The notes under the pieces are model-generated. The model made no database searches and was not told where the DNA came from. It worked only from the letters and a program-made list of their open reading frames with translations. Positions 1 through 12,088 of a DNA stretch of 64,000 bases are shown one piece after another. Positions within the stretch are counted from its first letter, which is position 1. Each line of letters starts with the position of its first letter. The DNA lies in the NCBI GenBank assembly GCA_033980235.1, contig CM067080.1:1717501-1781500 (forward strand). Direction: 5' to 3'. The stretch comes from Diadema setosum. Taxonomy: Eukaryota > Echinodermata > Echinoidea > Diadematoida > Diadematidae. Made by a program: the position numbers and the translations under genes.

Positions 1-52
1 AAAGTTAGTAAACTTTACAGGATGTGTGTGAGTGACAATGATGAAGACAAAC

Positions 53-3000
53 CTCCACAAAGTTGCCGGTGTAGAGTTCCTCTAGGGTGACCTCTAGGTC
101 AATTGTGATGTCATCGCCTCTAGGGATGTCATGATTTCTCTGATGGCCCTGACCACCGAAGGCAAAGTGAAAGTCTCCAAAGAAGCTAAGGGTGAAAATG
201 GAGAAATATGAACACTGAGCTCTTTGCTTTTAATGTGAATGGTCTATTTTAAAGGACAAATCCATGATTAAAATTAGTTTTTGTTCAGATAGAAGTGGAG
301 AAATTAAAGGAACAGGAGTGTGAAAGTTTGAGTAAATTCTGATGAAAACTGAGAGTGATTTTTTTTTCTTTTTAGTTATGATCAAACACAAATTGGTAAT
401 TCTGTGATGTCACACCTGAGCCCACCTCATATTTGCTCTGTACTATAAGACAAGAAAGTTTCATATTTCCATCTGAGTAAATAACATCATTCATGTAACC
501 TAATACAACTATACATTGTAAATATTTTTCTATACAACCACTGCATGCAAAGTTACATAAAAATTGTACATGTATATTCCCTCATTATTAATGATGACAA
601 AGAAAGAGAGATTTTATGGAATTGCATGCATAGGGCAAATGGAAAGAGAGCTCACATGACACATACATGTACATGTACTCACAAAGTTGCCAAATTGTGC
701 TTGATTGATCATAACTTTTGTACTGTACTTTTCATCAGAATTTGCTCTAACTTTCACTGTGCTTTCAGGGTGGACTTCCCCTATAACAGAGGCTTGATAG
801 TACAAAAAATAACTTCAAGTAAGAAGAATCAAAGATATTAACCGGCCAGCATCAAGGACATTTAAGGATGGTGATAATATCTGAATCATCAAAGCTTTCA
901 AATTTAATTCAAAGGAAATGATTGAACTGTGAGAATAAAAAAAAATCTTCAGCAAACATGCACAAGCTAAACATTTTGTTAGAAGTGGGGCCTACATTGC
1001 ACTCATAACATGTATTCAATTCTTTTTTTCTTTTCTTTTTTTTTAAATATGTAAAGTGCATTGAACTCTATGCAAAAAAATGTATCATCAAATCCACCTT
1101 GAAAGGAGTTGCATGGTTTGAAGTATCAATACAGTCAACACATAAGAATTATCACTCTGATAATCATGCTTCATAACTGCCTACCCTTCTCAGCAATTAT
1201 AAATATCCCGTTTGCATGAATATTGTCAGAATACCATGTTTATACATCAGTTGAAAGAATTATGCATAGTAGATTTTGATCTCTTAGAAATATTTAAAAA
1301 TGCCACCTCAAACAATTAAAGAACATTTGTATTTTGTGTTTCAGTTCAATTTTAATATCAAATTACACATCCAATTGTGGCTGAACTTTTGTCGATTTTG
1401 AAAGGTCTTCTATCAGTTTTCAAACATTTCCATGAACCTTGTGGGTTCAACTCCTGTTTGAACATCTGCATAAAAAATGCAAACATGAAATTGACACTTG
1501 ATCAATATGATAACATAGGTAGCCAGAACACATTGTACAAACATCTAGAATGTTTACTTTTCAAGTTGGAAAAAAAAACCCAATATTACCTACCATCAAC
1601 TACAAGTTAAAGGAAACCAAAGCCCAAACATAAATGGGGATCGAGAGAAAGCAGCAGGAAATAGTACACATTTAGTGACCGTCTGAGGAAAATTGAACTG
1701 TCTGTTCAAAAGTTAAATGAATTTTGAAATGTCAGTGTCATCATCGCTGGATGAGAAGACTACTTCAGCTTGTGATGTCACATGTGTAGAACAAAGGAAA
1801 TATAAAGAAAATTCAACATATTTTCACTTTTCTAGCATAATGAAAGAGCACATGACTTTTACATTTTTCTGAAAGCAGGGGAATAATATTACTCTTATGT
1901 CAGTAACAAGTCAAGGGAATGTGTGTACTTTACTTGAAGAAAAAAAAAAATTGTGGAATTCTCCATTCATTTCCTTACATTGTTGTCAATGACACCAAAA
2001 ATTAGAAAACTTTTGAACAGATTGTCCAAATTTCCTCAAACTTTCACCGATGCATTCTACTAATATTGCTGCTTTCACTCAATCCATATTTGTGCTTGGG
2101 TTTATCTGGTCTATCAGGATACTCACCTCGAGAAAGGGTCTCCGTGACCTCCATGACCCATGTCCTTCAGACCTTCCTCTCCTCTTGCATCATACGTTCT
2201 CCTCTTGTCTTCATCTGACAGAACCTGCCCAGGGGAAAGACAAAGAGAAAGTCTCTTAGATGATCTCCTTGTTTGTTTGTTTATTTGTTTGTTTGTTTTT
2301 CTTATGTGTGTGGGTTTTTTTTTCAACGAATAGTGAGGTAAAACTCCATGCCTGAACAAAGCATCTACAGAACATGTACACATGTATGACAGGAATGATC
2401 CTCATTAGCAAAGTGTACATGTTATTACAGAGCTCTGTGAATAAGGATACAAAATGTACAGGAATGTATAATGTATGTTAATTTCATGCATAGTTTCTTG
2501 ATTAGGTCACATACATGTAGCTCCTTTAAACTTCCCCACCTTCTAATATGATTTCATATATTGTTTACATACAGACAATTCACATGCATAATTATGCACT
2601 ACAATTGAATATAACATGCACTCACATCAGTGTGCACATGTACACACACACACACACACACATACACAAAGTGACTAAAGGATATGATTATAATTTCATG
2701 CCCATCTTTCTTGACTACAATATTCATCTCTTTTACAGATGTCCAGCGTGTACGTGTATATTATCTCCCACCTCCATATATAACTGCATACATCTACATT
2801 GTTTACAGGCCAACCTGTCTAACCGTGCCTTTGTCAACTACAATGTAAAATATCAGAAAGTGGGTCATTGATCAATATGACTTCTCAGGAACACAAGGAG
2901 CCTCATCTCATTAAAATTTAGAAATATTTGTACCAAGAAAGTCATGTTTATTTCCCAGTGGATTTGAGACCTTCTGTGACTTCTTGGTAGTGACTGATGC

Positions 3001-3600
3001 TAAAGATATCAAGCTGACATTAAGCACATTTCACAACAAAAATATAACAAAATTATTGGAGATTTAAATCATAACATATGCAACAAGCTATCTGTCTACA
3101 GTATATGTACATGGAAGTACATTTGTACATTGTGTAGATCATATCTCCTCTGCGATCTCTTCTCCTGCAAAAATAATCTTCCACTTTTTCCCTCAGCTAT
3201 TTCCTGGTGCTGTGTTGATACCATATGTACAAATAGATAAGAACTTGACATTAGTAATAGTATAATATACACACACACACATGCCAACACACAGACACAC
3301 TACATGTATGAAACACACCGGTACAATCTGTCTTGACTCACATGAATACACATGTGCTAATGAATGCCAGTACAGTGTACTGGCATGGAGCTGTCTTTTT
3401 GGTAGCTCCATGGTACTGGGAATAAGGACAAATGGTCATGAATAATGCATTCACAAAAGCCAATGAGATTTAGCCCTGTGCTACTGAATAATTCATCAGG
3501 TTTAGCTCCTTAACTCTGACCAATCACAATCCAACACATGTGCCAAATCTTCCTACACGCCTACCAGCTGTTTGTTGTGAATGAGAGTTGGACCTGTGTG

Positions 3601-3631
<31 letters not shown>

Positions 3632-6600
3632 GTGATTGGCACCGTGTGGCAGCTAAACCAGGGTGGTGGGAAGCCAATACTTACAGTAGTTTTACGGACT
3701 AGAAGAGAGCGGGGAAATTCCAGGGCAAAGTGTGCAATGTACTGCAAATATTATCAAACTATGATTGTCAAGGTATATACTGAAGGCACATTTAGGGGAG
3801 TTTCAAAACCCTATTCATTCATAATTTCAGTCTATTCCTTCAGATTTAGTAATCTAATGTGCTTACTCAATATTCAATACAAATGCAGGTATGATTGTTC
3901 TTGGTAACCTTTTTTAATTTTTTTTTTTTTTTATTATTAGACTTTAATATTCACTGTCCAGTATTCAGTCTAGTTCATGAAACCTCTACTATACATTTTG
4001 TACAGTGCCATGAAACTATCTAATTCATTTTTTTTAATAGAATTTAGCACTATATCAATAACCATATCATCATCATTATTATCATCATTATCATTAGGCT
4101 CTCTTTATCATTACTGTTGATAGATAAACATTATGAATCTCAACACATTGCAAACTCATGAATCTCTAGGAAAGTTTTCTTTACTCAGCTTGGCTTTCTG
4201 TTGGTAGTTTGTTAGTCAGACTATTAGAACACAAATTATCAAAATATTGAGGTTGTACAATGATTTGAAATTCAAAGTGACTCTCCACTTCGGTTAGATT
4301 TTTGCAAACAGGTCTGACTAGAATTTTTATGAACATCTGAAGACATTTTCTTTTTTTTTTTTTTACGGAGGTGAGGCAGAATTATTGGCAATTACAGTCA
4401 GTCAATCATTTGCATCATTGCAGCTCAAAGACACAAGCACTTGAATCTTACTGCAGCATGCAACCAATGAGAGAATGGGACTCGGTGGTGTCAAATTTCA
4501 AGGCAAAGTACAGAAAGCATGCCTTTTACTTCCTTCAGTTGACGAGTAGGTCATGAGTAGAGTGAGTGTTGTGATCAAGTGTAAAGGGAATATATGCCCT
4601 ACCTGTATAGATGCAGACTTGCTGTTATAAATGGGCGCACTGACTGTCACACCAAGTCAAATCAAACAAATTGCTCTGAATTGCAATTTTGTGATTTGAT
4701 TTTCCAGCCACTGTGATTTTTACATGTGTCTCCTTTACAACCATAATGTCCATTAATGAGTGTGATAATAATTTCAAGCAAACTACAATATTCACGCAAA
4801 TGTTAAGGGAAAAACTCCACAGCTCTTGGTATTCTGTACAGTATACATTGCATCAGCAACATACTGTACTTGTAAGTAAACAACCTGTATTTTCAGTGTG
4901 ACTTTTAAATGTGACTTTCACTGATTAAATATGACAAAGTGGACTCAAAAGTCACTTTGTATTTTAAATTCCTGGTGTATGTACTGCCCAACCTTCACCT
5001 CCCATCAGAATCACACCACTCACATGAACAGTGCGCTTGAAAGAAATGAGAAAACATGCTGTTATTCAAGTGAGCAGCATGAAATTCTCTGAATTTTTAT
5101 AACTAGACTTTAATACAGCCTCCTGCTTTCAAGTTTCAATGTATGAAAGATGACTGTATCACCAATGTCTATATTAAAATGCACGACATTTTATCTTTGC
5201 CATACACTGTAATCCTCTCTCATTTAAAAATAAAATAATATAAAAAATTGCACCTCCAACCCCCGTCCCCCCCCCCCAAAAAAAACCCAAACAATCCAGA
5301 TTAATATCAAAGGTACTGTTTACCATTGGCAGCACTGATTTAAAAATGTTCGAGCTATCACATTTGATAGATATGTGTGGGTCAGTTGTATCACAAAACA
5401 TCCTACCATACAAACATTTTGCAATAAAGCCTAAAATATAAGGAGATATCACAATTTTCCTCACTAAGCCATGACTGTGGACAGTTTTTACTGCTTAATT
5501 CTATCCATAACTCACATTTCAGAACTATTTTGAAGCACTAAACTGGATTTTTTGTTTCATCTGAAAGTGGTAAATAATGCCTTTAAAGGTATTAGCCCAC
5601 ATTTGTAAACCTGCAGCAATTGGTCTCATAGTTAGCATGGAGTTTGGGTATGATTGCAGTAACACCTGTGCAAAATTTCGTTCCAATTAGTCCATTACTT
5701 TCATAAAAATAAATGAAAATGCACCGTAATCCGTATGCATGCGTAAAACGCTCGCTAGCTCCGGTCCACGTACGTGTTACATGTACAATGTATGTAGCTA
5801 TAGCCCGCGCTCGTAATTCGATTTCGGGTCGGGTTGACCCGGTTTAAAAATTGATTTTAAAACGATGATTTTCTCTCTTTTATCGAATGGTATAGACAAA
5901 GAGCGACAGGTGAGGTATGTTACTGAACATTATAACTTGTAGAGTGAAGTCATATTGGACCTGTTTTATGCAGTTTTGATTTTCGTGGGTTTGCAAATGT
6001 GGGCTAGTAGTAGTACCTTTAAAGCACCATCTGTAAGTAACTATCAAGTCATATTTACTTTGTTTCTCAACATTTCACTCTAAAAATGAACCAATCTTTG
6101 CTTTGTTGTTGTCCTCAAGCATCCTGTTTTTGTTGACTTTATCTATTAGTTGTTGGTGTTTGTTTGTTTGTTTGTTTGTTTGTTGTTGTTGTTGTGTGTG
6201 TGTTTTTTTTTTTTGGGGGGGGGGGGTTACATTTTGATAACTTTTATACATCTATGACCAATGGGATGCTAGTTTTGGTCAAATACACAGCTGTGAAATT
6301 CATCAAAATATCATAGCTCAGTAAATTCTGCCTACAAAGTACTATATGTACCATGACAGTACGACCTGTACACATTCACACAAAAGTCTCAACATACATT
6401 GTAGCAACTTTGTAAGACTTCACAGATACAAATTGCAAGATTTCAATAGAACATTTCTTTGAAAGAGCAACAGAAGTTACAGTATGAATCAGGTGCCCAT
6501 TTCATTTAGATGTTTTCAATTTATGAAAGGTGGAGTAATTGAAGTTACTGTACCAAGGCAACCACTCACATGCTCACACCTGATTGGATGTTATTGATTT

Positions 6601-7060
6601 GATTTGATTTGATTTATTTATTATCCGTATGGCATCATTTACAATGTTTTTATCAACATCATCAAACATAATATGTACAAATATGATATTCATTATGGCT
6701 AGTTTCTACAATTTCAACAATTTTGATTACACGTACATTTGTACATCTGTGACATAATTACAGTACATGTGTTATGAATTTTTCTTGATGTCATGGTAAT
6801 TTCACTTACAATCGTATAAATTGCAACTCACGATACAAGCACATACTCCGGAAACAGGAAACCCTATTTGATTAAAATCACATGATAATCATGGGTACTC
6901 CACCTCATACGCTGCACCGAGATCTTGAAACTTTTCGTTAGCCTCAGGGTCATCTGGATTTTTGTCCGGATGATATTGCATGGCGAGTTTCCTGTACGCC
7001 TTCTTGATCTGGTTTGTGGACGCATCCCTTGGCACTCCCAAAATCTTGTAGAAATCCCTC
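53..7060 (-). CDS. DNAJB11: DNAJB11/ERdj3-type ER DnaJ co-chaperone, partial (three exons)
   Basis: ER-lumenal Hsp40 that delivers unfolded proteins to BiP. Three exons splice in frame on the minus strand. Exon 7060..6904 has acceptor CTGCAG and donor GTGGAG; it encodes the J domain from [10 protein letters not shown] through the HPD motif to AAYE. Exon 2224..2127 encodes [21 protein letters not shown] and the GHGG stretch. Exon 185..53 encodes [12 protein letters not shown], the start of the Gly/Phe region, and then the first strand of the substrate-binding domain ([24 protein letters not shown]). Junction codons GAG/GTT and AG/C keep the frame, and the order and spacing fit human DNAJB11. 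The gene continues past the left edge. Exon 7060 begins with the third base of a codon, so an upstream exon with the signal peptide must exist, but I could not place it with confidence between 7.1 and 9.9 kb. The family is clear; the missing ends make this a partial gene. Confidence 0.93.
186..2126. other. DNAJB11 intron between second and third recognised exons
   Basis: AT-rich intron with no coding signal. It carries a block related to a dispersed repeat at about 1611-2105 (see separate entry). A second weakly related block lies near 240-450, starting TTTAAAGGACAAATCC and containing a TGTGATGTCACA palindrome. Confidence 0.7.
1611..2105. mobile_element. Dispersed MITE-like repeat, family 'TTGTCCgATTTTCCTCAAAC' (copy 1)
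   Basis: The segment near 2020-2100 (attgtccaaatttcctcaa, then 'tttcaccgatg', 'cattctac', 'actcaatcca') recurs at 35.59-35.90, 52.12-52.32 and 63.00-63.18 kb. Copies also share the element interior (GATGAGAAGACTACTTCAGC here and its counterpart 'gtagtcttctcatccagc' at 35.74 kb). No coding capacity is seen, so it is a non-autonomous element. Boundaries are approximate. Confidence 0.6.
5309..5588 (+). mobile_element. MITE-like element, family 'AAAGGTACTGTTTACC' (copy 1)
   Basis: It starts with AAAGGTACTGTTTACC and ends with GGTAAATAATGCCTTTAA, which are imperfect inverted termini. The interior (TGGGTCAGTTGTATCACAAA, AAAGCCTAAAATATAAGGAG, TGAAGCACTAA) is repeated at 38965-39350, 53348-53710 and, inverted and truncated, 44634-44835. 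No protein is encoded. Superfamily not determined. Confidence 0.75.
5581..6024. mobile_element. Inverted-repeat element with CTTTAAAGGTA...AGCCCACATTTG termini
   Basis: The left end (CTTTAAAGGTATTAGCCCAC, then ATTTGTAAACC) is mirrored at the right end (TTTGCAAATGTGGGCTAGTA, then GTACCTTTAAAG), giving terminal inverted repeats of about 30 bases around a ~440-bp non-coding body. The interior is unusually CpG-rich at 5720-5850. The left terminus overlaps the right terminus of the neighbouring MITE at CTTTAAAGG. Confidence 0.75.
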
Positions 7061-9759
7061 CTGCAGATTAAGATTGAAACCAGTGAATTCATGTGAATGA
7101 TCAGATGAGGGGAATAACTTAGAAAGTCATCTTTCACTATTCCAACACTGTAACTAGCCATCGAACCGTGTACACTGTACCTGTGAATAGAAAAGCATGC
7201 GCTCGTAATTTTTGAATATCATACAGCACAATGTGCACTGCACCTACAACCCGTACAATACAAATTGTGTATGAACTCATTTGAATTGCACAGCACCAGA
7301 CAGTACATGCCATACCAATATTAACAACAACAACAACACCACCAACAACAACATACAAGCATATGTAGCTCAGTCATCATTGTTTAGGTTTTCAAAACTG
7401 AACATATATGCATATATATGTAAATAATATGCAGAATCTAGATCCAATCCGAACTGGAGAAGAGTTGTGGGCAACATACATGTAATCACTTCCTTGCTAT
7501 TAAAACTATTAAGATGTCTCCTCTTCTGTCAAAAAGATAAATGAATAAAAAAGAAAAGATAATCATGATAAAACCACAAAGATAGATTATGAATAAATGA
7601 AAAATAAGCATGGTTTTGAAATAAAGACGAAATACTATGCAAATAACAGGTACAGTACAGTGTATATCTAAACTAGAATTAATACGGAATAGCTACGCTT
7701 TATTAATTGCATTTGAACAATTCAGAATATTCCAAAGAAGAAAACTTAATTTTGGAGGTTTAAAATACAAACACATTTGCTATTCTGACACTCAGCGGCA
7801 ACAAGTATAAACAGACCAAAGTGCAATGTACATTGTAGGGACCTACATTGTACTTGTATAGTGAACTGAGGGACAAAGTTCAAGGCAAAGCCCTCTGATT
7901 CAGATGGAATTATTGGTTGTAACCTGTTATGAAGTACGTACCTCGCAGAACCGATATGGGTCACATATGATGCATGCATATTTACATTCAGCTACAAAGT
8001 TCATCTAATCATGGAACAACATATTGAAATAAATATGTCTTGTATAAATATTACAAACTTCCATAAAATGGTTTGTCCTTGTTACTAAATGTTCATTATG
8101 TCCACATCATCTTCTCCAAGCTAAAAACAGAGCAGTCACATGTGTATTAATAGAGACAAGGTTAGTCGGACTCATGAATGTAATTTACAGCATGTATTTC
8201 AACAATCACTTAATGTGATTGGATACTACTTCCTGCTTACATTCACATGCCATTTGTCAAATAAACTAAAGCCACAAAATAAATCAGCTCTTCCCATATT
8301 CAAAACAGTGTAAAAAACCCAAACACACAAAATATGAGGAACATTGCAATTAAAATGAAACTGTGACTTTTAAAAAAGTATTAGGTACTGCAGGTAGCAT
8401 ATATTTATGGCTCAATTCTTTTGTGTGTGATTTTGAGGGAATGAATTTTTGATCGCCTTGTAATCTGAGTGGTCTACTATTTGCTTACATTACTAATTTC
8501 CTCTCCCACTCACACATTTTTCATGGACATAGAAGGTTACTGAAAAGGCAAAAGCAGACACATTGCCCATGAATATCAGGCATATGTTCAATCAGTCTCA
8601 TTTTCTAAATGGTTGGTGTGATCACCATTGTTGTGTGAAATGTAAGTGAATCATGAAACTTGGAAATGTGTGGATGTGTGTAAACATAATATTCAAATTA
8701 AACAAAGGATGCGATACCTAGTCACAACTATGGGCTCCGAGGTATACCAACATCTACAGCTGTAGGGATATCTCTCAGAGGTTACATGATATTGTAGGAC
8801 AGATTATCTTCATGAGAAATTTGCATTAATTTTTGTCAACACGCATTGATTCCATTGCATTAACTATCATTCACTTCCTCAGTGCAAGCACTAGCTTCTT
8901 TCCAAGGTGGTGACACCTCTTAGTGGAGAGAATCCACAAAACAAAAGGTCATAACAAACATTTCATGATTAGCACAAAAATTTCATCCACATAAGAGAGT
9001 GTAAGAGGGTTTTGATAATTTGTGCTATACTGGGACTAGCTAGACTAGTCCTTCAAACAACACATAGCTAGACTAGTTGTAGGTAGACAGACTGGATTGA
9101 TATAATTGATGTAACACGTCTTTGCCATTTAGCAGTCACTTAAAATGGTGACCCTGCACAAGGGCGCAGTAAAAAATGTCACATTAGACATATGTCATGG
9201 AGAATTCCATGTGTGCGATACGAGTCAACAATCTGAAATGTGACATGAATGTGTAGTATTTTCTGCCACAGTGACATGAAAATAAAGTGAAATTGAGGAA
9301 TATTTTGCATACAAATCCGTTCACCTACCAAGCACGCACACTAAGTTGAGTTTTCTTTTAGGTAGGATCACATAAATTTACAACTCAAAGGAACGACCAG
9401 AATCGACACGACTACCTACTTCCGTATACTAAATGATGGATGCTAAAGATACAAGGTCAAGGTATTGAATCAAAAAGTGGTCGACGAGTAGGACTACTAC
9501 ATTGTAGGTCCAACCGATGTACATTGTATGGAAGTAGAAAAATGTAAACATAGCACCGCACGCACCACCTTTGTTGCTCTTGTTCATTGTTCTTTGAACT
9601 GTTTCTGTGCCTGTGGTGATTTATATTAGACCAGAGACGTTCGACTTTTGAGTTGTGGGTGGTTCCAGACATACTAGTTAAAAGAACTAAGTCACCTTAG
9701 ATGTACTTAGAATTGGTCTCAGACATCTGACTCACTACGGTTTGCACTCCCACCGTTCA
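7061..9759. other. DNAJB11 upstream intron or 5' region, no exon recognised
   Basis: The first DNAJB11 exon (signal peptide, ending two bases into a codon) should lie here or slightly further right. Candidate hydrophobic stretches on the minus strand, near 7800-7860 and 9420-9520, lack either an in-frame start or a donor in the right phase. A minus-strand TATA-like motif (CTAATATAAATC) lies near 9625. No repeat or RNA gene was recognised. Confidence 0.5.
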
Positions 9760-10090
9760 TGAGCGATGACGTCATGTCTCGCTCCGCACTCTGCACGCAC
9801 CGTGCCGTTTCTCCCCTCGTAGCAGACGACGAGAAGCTAGTATCGGTTAGGTGATCGGCTTGCTATCGCTTTCACTGTTGAAAGGCTCTCCCTCATTGGT
9901 CGGATAGTCCTCCCACAATGCATTTCGAAAATGACATCATCGCTTTCTTCCATTCATAAGCTTTCCATTGATACCAAGCAATTCCCACTAGCGATTTGGA
10001 AAACGACCTGATTTTTTCTCGTAATTTCGCCCTTTCTTGTGGAATTTTCCGGACATTTGTACCAGCAGTATGTCAACAAAAGAGTGAGTT
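9760..10090. promoter_or_regulatory. Promoter-like interval between DNAJB11 (-) and RAG1L (+)
   Basis: It contains a perfect TGACGTCA (CRE/ATF-type) palindrome at 9767-9774, a minus-strand CCAAT motif at about 9895-9899, and a CpG-richer stretch at 9740-9860 that contrasts with the surrounding AT-rich DNA. On the plus strand a donor-like AAAAGA/GTGAGT sits at 10083/10084, which could end a 5' untranslated exon joined to the acceptor before RAG1L at 12076. ER-stress genes such as DNAJB11 are commonly driven by ATF6/XBP1-type elements; assigning this site to DNAJB11 is inference. Confidence 0.45.
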
Positions 10091-12076
10091 TGGTCATACA
10101 TGTAATTTTTTGTAGTTGTCGATATATTTTTTTCTGAATTCTCGAGTGTATTCTCAGTGTTTTGATCATACTTCTAACGTGTGCGAGTGTGTGCAACGTA
10201 TGTGCGAGGATGCTTGAGTGCATAGATCAATGTTCAAAATGTGTGATTTCTGCAGCGAACGACCTAACCGATACAATACATTTGAGGTGCGCACCGAGAG
10301 CGAGCGTCGCGCGGAGCTTTGAGTGACCTTGTGGGTTGGCTATTTTTAGACCGAAAGTGATTGTGGCGTTTGGGGCGGGGGGATCGAAGCATAGATGTAG
10401 ATGTTGTTGTGTAAGCACCTCTGTTTTAGCGTTATATGTACTGTCTTCTCTGCTCCCTGACTGCTGAGTAACTGCTGCTGTTCTTCGTGTGTTGTGTGAC
10501 TGACGCGTGTTACAGTATAGGCCTACATGCAATTTTGGCGGGCAGTGTAGTGCATGCAGTGAATGTATGTCTGTCTGTGGCATGTAGTTGTGACTCGACT
10601 GGCCATGACCAAGTGCAATAAATTTTCTGTCAGACTTTTTCAGCTCAGTTTAACGTTTCAGGGTGCCTGTAGCTGTAATAACCATTTTGCACTCTAAAGA
10701 CAAGTACCCATGCATGTCTGTGAAGCTTGAAGTCGATAGAGTATAAAAAAGGGAAACAAAGAAGATAACAAGAATAGGCCCTAAAATAAGTTAACTGTTA
10801 AATAACACAGTGAAAAAGAAAGGCTCTATTTAATGGCATATTTATAGGGAGAATCCAATCAATAGTTAACTATCCACATTGCATTGTAATGTAAACTCTT
10901 TGATTCAGTCTGAATAAACCCTGTCCCTGCCTCTAACCTTAACTGTTAACTGATGAAACAAAATATTTTTAAAGTTACATAGCAGATAATGTTAGAGCTA
11001 TCAGTATAGAGGGGTCTATAACGTTATGAATAGTATCTAGGCTACCGGGCCTACCATACCGGTAATAATAATAAAAAATAATGTTAAAGTGAAGATCTTT
11101 GTCACAGATGTTGACCGCCAGACGTGTGATGTGAATGATTCCCTAACGCTGACAATGTTTCTAAAATTCTACAAGTGCTGTAATGCCAACGAGATTAAGT
11201 GTGACATTATACAATTGTAGTCTATGTTATTAGGCCATAATTAATATCAATTACAGGTAGACTCTAGGTAGCATATTTTAAATTTTTAGTCTCGCTAAGT
11301 CTATCAAGATCCCTTAAACACAGATGAAAAATCTAACGTTACCGGTACCGAGTTCTGGACATGACATTATTCTATTTCTTGTAAATAATTATTAACAGTA
11401 ACACTATTAAACGTACTTTAATGTCGGTTCTATATGAACACTAGATAATAGTATTAATACATGTATCTCTACATCAAGTTTATACTGAATTTGCTAATAA
11501 TAGTATATTTTGTTGTAATTTTTGAGCATTTAGAAGATAGAATTTTTAGTCAACCTCAGTCCGGCTTTGCATCGCTCTCCTTAATTCTTCTACAATTGTA
11601 CATTAGCAACCAACCTTTAACGTTAACTTGTAAATTTAGGTGAACTTTTCCATCTTCATCGTAGACTCTACACAATATAACAGTACTGTAAATAACTAAA
11701 ATGACAACACATGCAATTAAATTTCTAGTGCCATCAGATCAGCCGATCAATAGTCACTTTATTCATTCATTTTTTTTTAAATGTTTGACTTCATATGCAT
11801 ACATTGAGGTCTATTTTTACAGCTATAATAATACAGGATATGTGGGTTTTTTTGATCTCTAGAATCTTGGAAAACAAACGTTGGGGGCAAGGCAAGGGTC
11901 AGGTCCATATCTAGTAGAGCTCCCAGAAGTTTTCCCACAACTTTTAAATTATGGAATGTTGAATTCCGCAGCTGCTTGCATCCTGTGATTTTTACCAATT
12001 GCAGTTAATATGATGAGATGATTGATTGGAAGAAAATAATTTCCTTTTATTTTTTCCTGCTCTTATTTAATTTCAG
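10091..12076. other. Region upstream of RAG1L, probable 5' intron
   Basis: No coding exon was recognised. The first 500 bases are relatively GC- and CpG-rich (for example 10270-10320) and then become AT-rich. It ends in a polypyrimidine tract and TTTCAG at 12071-12076, a convincing acceptor 12 bases before the RAG1L start codon. Confidence 0.5.
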
Positions 12077-12088
12077 ACCCAAGATGGT

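Larger units (their letters stand above)
2225..6903. other. DNAJB11 intron with microsatellites and inserted repeats
   Basis: A long intron without recognisable coding exons on either strand. It contains a (CA)n run at 2643-2662, a (GT)n run at 3608-3631, poly-T stretches, a GTTT-rich run at 6157-6182, a G-run at 6216-6227 and two adjoining hairpin-type elements at 5309-6024. Confidence 0.7.

Noticed and set aside
7800..7860. Hydrophobic minus-strand stretch (FGLFILVAAE) followed by a GT in the phase needed to join the DNAJB11 J-domain exon
   Set aside because: No in-frame start codon close upstream (the nearest is at 7979, giving an implausibly long leader), so it is not called as exon 1.
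10070..10083. Short ATG-containing 5' exon spliced to RAG1L at 12077 as the true start
   Set aside because: The splice would leave the RAG1L frame shifted, ending after a few codons; at most it is an untranslated leader.
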